Assembly: GCA_964541595.1 (NCBI GenBank)
Contig: CAZIRO010000165.1
Coordinates: 1 to 6,041, forward strand
Reading direction: 5' to 3'
Length of the DNA stretch: 6,041 nt
DNA from: CAZIRO01 sp964541595
Lineage (GTDB): Bacteria > Acidobacteriota > HRBIN11
Part shown: positions 3,183-6,041 of the stretch, in pieces
How positions within the stretch are numbered: position 1 is the first letter of the stretch
Layout: each line of letters begins with the position of its first letter
The notes under the pieces: generated by a model
Database searches by the model: none
What the model was told of the DNA's origin: nothing
What the model saw: only the letters and a program-made list of their open reading frames with translations
Program-made: the position numbers and the translations under genes

Positions 3183-6041
3183 TTAACCGTCCGAACCGTT
3201 CGGACGGCGCACAAACGCCGGCACGGTCACCGGTACACGGGTATCGATGAGCGCCTTCGGCAGGACCACCCAGAACGCCGTACTGGTTCCGGGCCACTGT
3301 GCTATAATCTCGGCAGCGCGTGGGCTTCCGGTAACCGCATGGTGATACGCGATCAGATGGTAGAGCACCTCCGTTTCATCCGGCCGTTGCAAGGGACGCA
3401 CATCGACCCAATCCCGGTTCAGACGATCGGGGAAACGGCCTTCCGGATCGTATACGAATGCACATCCGTAACTCATACCGGCACCGAAATTCCATCCGGT
3501 GGGACCGAGGACGACGACACATCCACGTGTCATGTACTCGCACGCATGGTCCCCGACGCCTTCGACGACAGCGATGGCGCCGCTGTTGCGCACGGCGAAC
3601 CGTTCGCCGGCGCGCCCGGCGATGAATGCACGGCCTCCGGTTGCACCATACAGGACGGTATTGCCGACAATGACGTTTTCATCAGAACGGAACGACGCGG
3701 ATTGCGGGGGACGAATCACGATCTCTCCGCCACTCATTCCCTTCCCCACATAATCGTTGGCCTCGCCTTCCAGCACCAGGCGCATGCCCTCGACACAGAA
3801 TGCACCGAAACTCTGTCCAGCCGATCCATGCAGGTAGAGTTCCACCGTTCCCGGCGGCAGACCATGGTCCCCGTGCATCCGCGTGATCGCACCCGCAATG
3901 CGTGCACCGATGGCCAGATCGGAATTCCGCACTTTAGCCTCCCAGCGCACACGCCGGCCCTCCGCGATGGCCGATCCGATCGATGCAAGCACGGTGGNNN
4001 NNNNNNNTGCGGCGGTTCGTTACGGACCCGGCGACCCCGTCGGGGGACCGTCATCGCGATTCGGCACTCATCGAGCAATGGCCGTACGTCGATCCATACT
4101 CTGCGGTCCGCATCCGTTGTCTTCGGCCGGAGGAGATCGACCCGTCCGATGATGTCATCCAGGGAGCGGTATCCCATGGACGCAAGTATGGCCCGGACTT
4201 CCTCCGCGAGCCAGAGGAAAAACCGGATGACGTGTTCCGGTCGACCCTGAAACCGTCGACGAATCCGTTCCGGATCCTGGGTGGCGATCCCGGCGGGACA
4301 CGTATTGAGATGGCACTGCCGGGCCATCTTACATCCGATCGCGACCAGCGCCGCGGTCCCGAACCCATACTCATCCGCGCCGAGCAGCGCGGCGATGATC
4401 ACATCCCGCGCCGTTTTCATTCCCCCGTCGACCCGCAGTCGCACCCGGCCGCGCAAATCGTTCATCCGCAGTACCTGCTGGGTTTCACTCAATCCGAGTT
4501 CCCAGGGACACCCGGCATGTTTGATCGAGGACAGCGGCGATGCGCCGGTTCCGCCGTCCATACCGCTGATATGCACGATATCCGCGTATGCCTTCGCCAC
4601 GCCGGCTGCGATCGTGCCGACACCGCTTTCGGCCACGAGTTTCACGCACACCTGCGCGCGCGGGTTCACGGCCTTCAGGTCGTAGATCAACTGCGCGAGG
4701 TCTTCAATACTGTAGATATCATGATGCGGCGGCGGCGAAATGAGCGTTACACCCGGGACAGTATGACGCACCCGGGCGATCACTTCGGACACCTTGATAC
4801 CCGGCAACTGGCCGCCTTCACCGGGTTTGGACCCCTGCGCGATTTTGATCTCCAGCTCGTCTGCCGACATGAGATATGCGGTGGTCACGCCGAACCGTCC
4901 GGAAGCGACCTGTTTGATACGACTGTTCGCCGAATCGCCGTTCGGCAGCGGTCGATACCGCCGCGGGTCCTCGCCGCCCTCACCACTGTTGCTGCGTGCC
5001 CCGAGACGGTTCATGGCAATCGCCAGGGTCTCATGGGCCGCACCGGACAGCGCACCAAACGACATGGCGGAGACCACAAACCGATCGCGCACGATCACCT
5101 CTGCGGGTTCAACCTCGTCGATGGGAATCGGGTCCCGATCGGAGACGACGTCCAGCAGGTCACGAATGCGATGTACCGGGGATGCATACACGTGGCGTGC
5201 ATACTCCCGATAGGCTTCGACATCACCGGACATAACCGCACGATGCAGTGCGCGTACCATATGCGGGTGAAATCCGTGATATTCTCCCTGGCCCCGATAC
5301 CGGACGTATCCGATATCTGGCAGTTCAGCACGCGCCGCTGTCTGAAAGGCTTCCCGATGCCAGAACCGCACGTCCTCCTCGATTTCGCGCAGCCCGATCC
5401 CCCCGTATCGCGCGGGGGTGTCCGGAAAGTACTGTTCAACCACTTCCCGTGCCAGACCGATGACCTCGAAGATCTGGGCGCCACGATAGGACTGCAGGGT
5501 TGAGATGCCCATTTTGGCCATGATTTTAAGCAACCCCTTCTCCAACGCCTGCCGCATGTTCGATTCCGCCGTTGCGGGATCGACATCCTGCAAATCCCGC
5601 GCACGCCGCGCGAGATTGCGTGCGGTCGCCAGCGCGAGATAGGGACAAACAGCCCCCGCACCGTAGCCGAGCAACAGGGCCACGTGATGGATATCCCACA
5701 CGCTGCCGGTTTCGACCACGAGCGCCACCCGCATGCGTTTGCCCACACGGATGAGATGGTGATGGATTCCGGCGACGGCAAGCAGCATTGGAATCGGTGC
5801 ACGCCGGTGATCCACACATCGATCCGTCAGAACGATCAGTTCGCAGCCATGTTCCACGGCCGTTTCGGCAGTATGACAGATCATGTCCAGCGCCGCCTTC
5901 AGACCGTCCGGTTGATCGGGAGAGAAACCGCATTCGATGACGCGATAACGCAGCCGCGCAACCTTGAGCAACTTATGCAGATCCATTTCACTCAGAATGG
6001 GACTGGTTAAGTGTACACACCGGGCCTGATCGGGCGTTTCC
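3183..6041 (-). CDS. gltB: Glutamate synthase (NADPH-type) large subunit, 5'-partial and interrupted by an assembly gap
   Basis: Makes two glutamates from glutamine and 2-oxoglutarate in the cytoplasm, the GOGAT half of ammonium assimilation. The reading frame runs off the right edge without a start codon: codons upstream of the ATG at 5986 still read family-like sequence (LTSPIL). About 500 N-terminal residues, including the amidotransferase domain with its catalytic Cys, therefore lie outside. Visible in order, numbered from the edge: central domain (about 10-280); FMN/2-oxoglutarate domain (about 305-640) with AMSFGALSG, SNSGEGGEDP, KPGEGGQLPG, LISPPPHHDIYS and GGTGASPLSSIKHAG; a C-x5-C-x4-C 3Fe-4S ligand set (codons at 4333, 4315 and 4300); and after the gap the glycine-rich beta-helix domain with GSAGQSFGAF and GEANDYVGKGMSGG. 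The short link between GGEDP and NGDSANS lacks the insertion I recall from ferredoxin-dependent enzymes, favouring the NADPH type. No gltD follows. Stop TAA at 3183-3185. Confidence 0.96.
3998..4007. other. Assembly gap (10 N) inside gltB
   Basis: Ten Ns fall between ...RNEPP and TVLASIGSAIAEG of GltB. With exactly ten bases the two halves are out of frame. Continuity needs a length of 2 modulo 3, for example 8 or 11 bases. From memory of E. coli GltB, only about 3-8 residues should be missing here. The Ns are therefore best read as a scaffolding placeholder rather than a measured distance, and gltB need not be a pseudogene. Confidence 0.93.

Noticed and set aside
2919..4250. 443-codon plus-strand open frame opposite gltB and the dedA promoter region
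   Set aside because: It crosses the gap and the intergenic region, has low-complexity Arg/His-rich translation, and no recognisable domain.
3983..5503. Long plus-strand open frame of 506 codons opposite gltB
   Set aside because: It lies wholly antisense to clear gltB coding sequence, runs through the N gap, is rich in Arg, His and Pro without family motifs, and has no operon partner. It is a GC-driven shadow.
1..6041. CRISPR array, tRNA, rRNA, insertion sequence or prophage genes
   Set aside because: I saw no regularly spaced repeats, cloverleaf-like sequence, transposase motifs or phage genes on either strand.

Overview
This window is a stretch of bacterial chromosome with every convincing gene on the minus strand. 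It reads from right to left as gltB (5' end outside the window), dedA, hflK, hflC, then a non-coding left flank. The HflK/HflC pair and a large NADPH-type glutamate synthase fit a Gram-negative (diderm) bacterium, and the base composition is moderately GC-rich. I cannot name a phylum from these genes. A run of ten Ns inside gltB shows that this is a scaffolded draft or metagenome assembly.

Region by region: 3183-6041 holds the C-terminal two thirds of the glutamate synthase large subunit, which makes glutamate from glutamine and 2-oxoglutarate. It is interrupted by a 10-N gap whose placeholder length puts the two halves out of frame. 2946-3182 is a gene-free stretch. It holds a near-consensus sigma70-type promoter (TTGCAG, 17 bp, TATAAT) surrounded by dyads and a short tandem repeat, followed by a leader that can form a hairpin. 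2277-2945 is a DedA-family membrane transporter that starts at TTG. 1259-2284 is an HflK-like and 300-1262 an HflC-like SPFH protein. DedA and HflK overlap by 8 nt and HflK and HflC by 4 nt, so the three genes form one translationally coupled operon.

The left 299 bases contain no credible gene. They hold a GC hairpin just after hflC, a 78-bp imperfect inverted repeat with helically phased GAT/ATC motifs, an AT-rich 17-bp palindrome, and at the edge a Shine-Dalgarno plus ATG that may start the next minus-strand gene inside a hairpin.

Functionally, gltB belongs to ammonium assimilation and is probably transcribed separately. The dedA-hflK-hflC operon would place an undecaprenyl-phosphate/DedA-type membrane transporter under the same control as the HflKC complex, which surrounds and modulates the FtsH membrane protease. 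I see no clearly new multi-gene system. The items most worth a second look are the DedA-HflKC coupling, the symmetric elements around its promoter, and the palindromic repeat after hflC.
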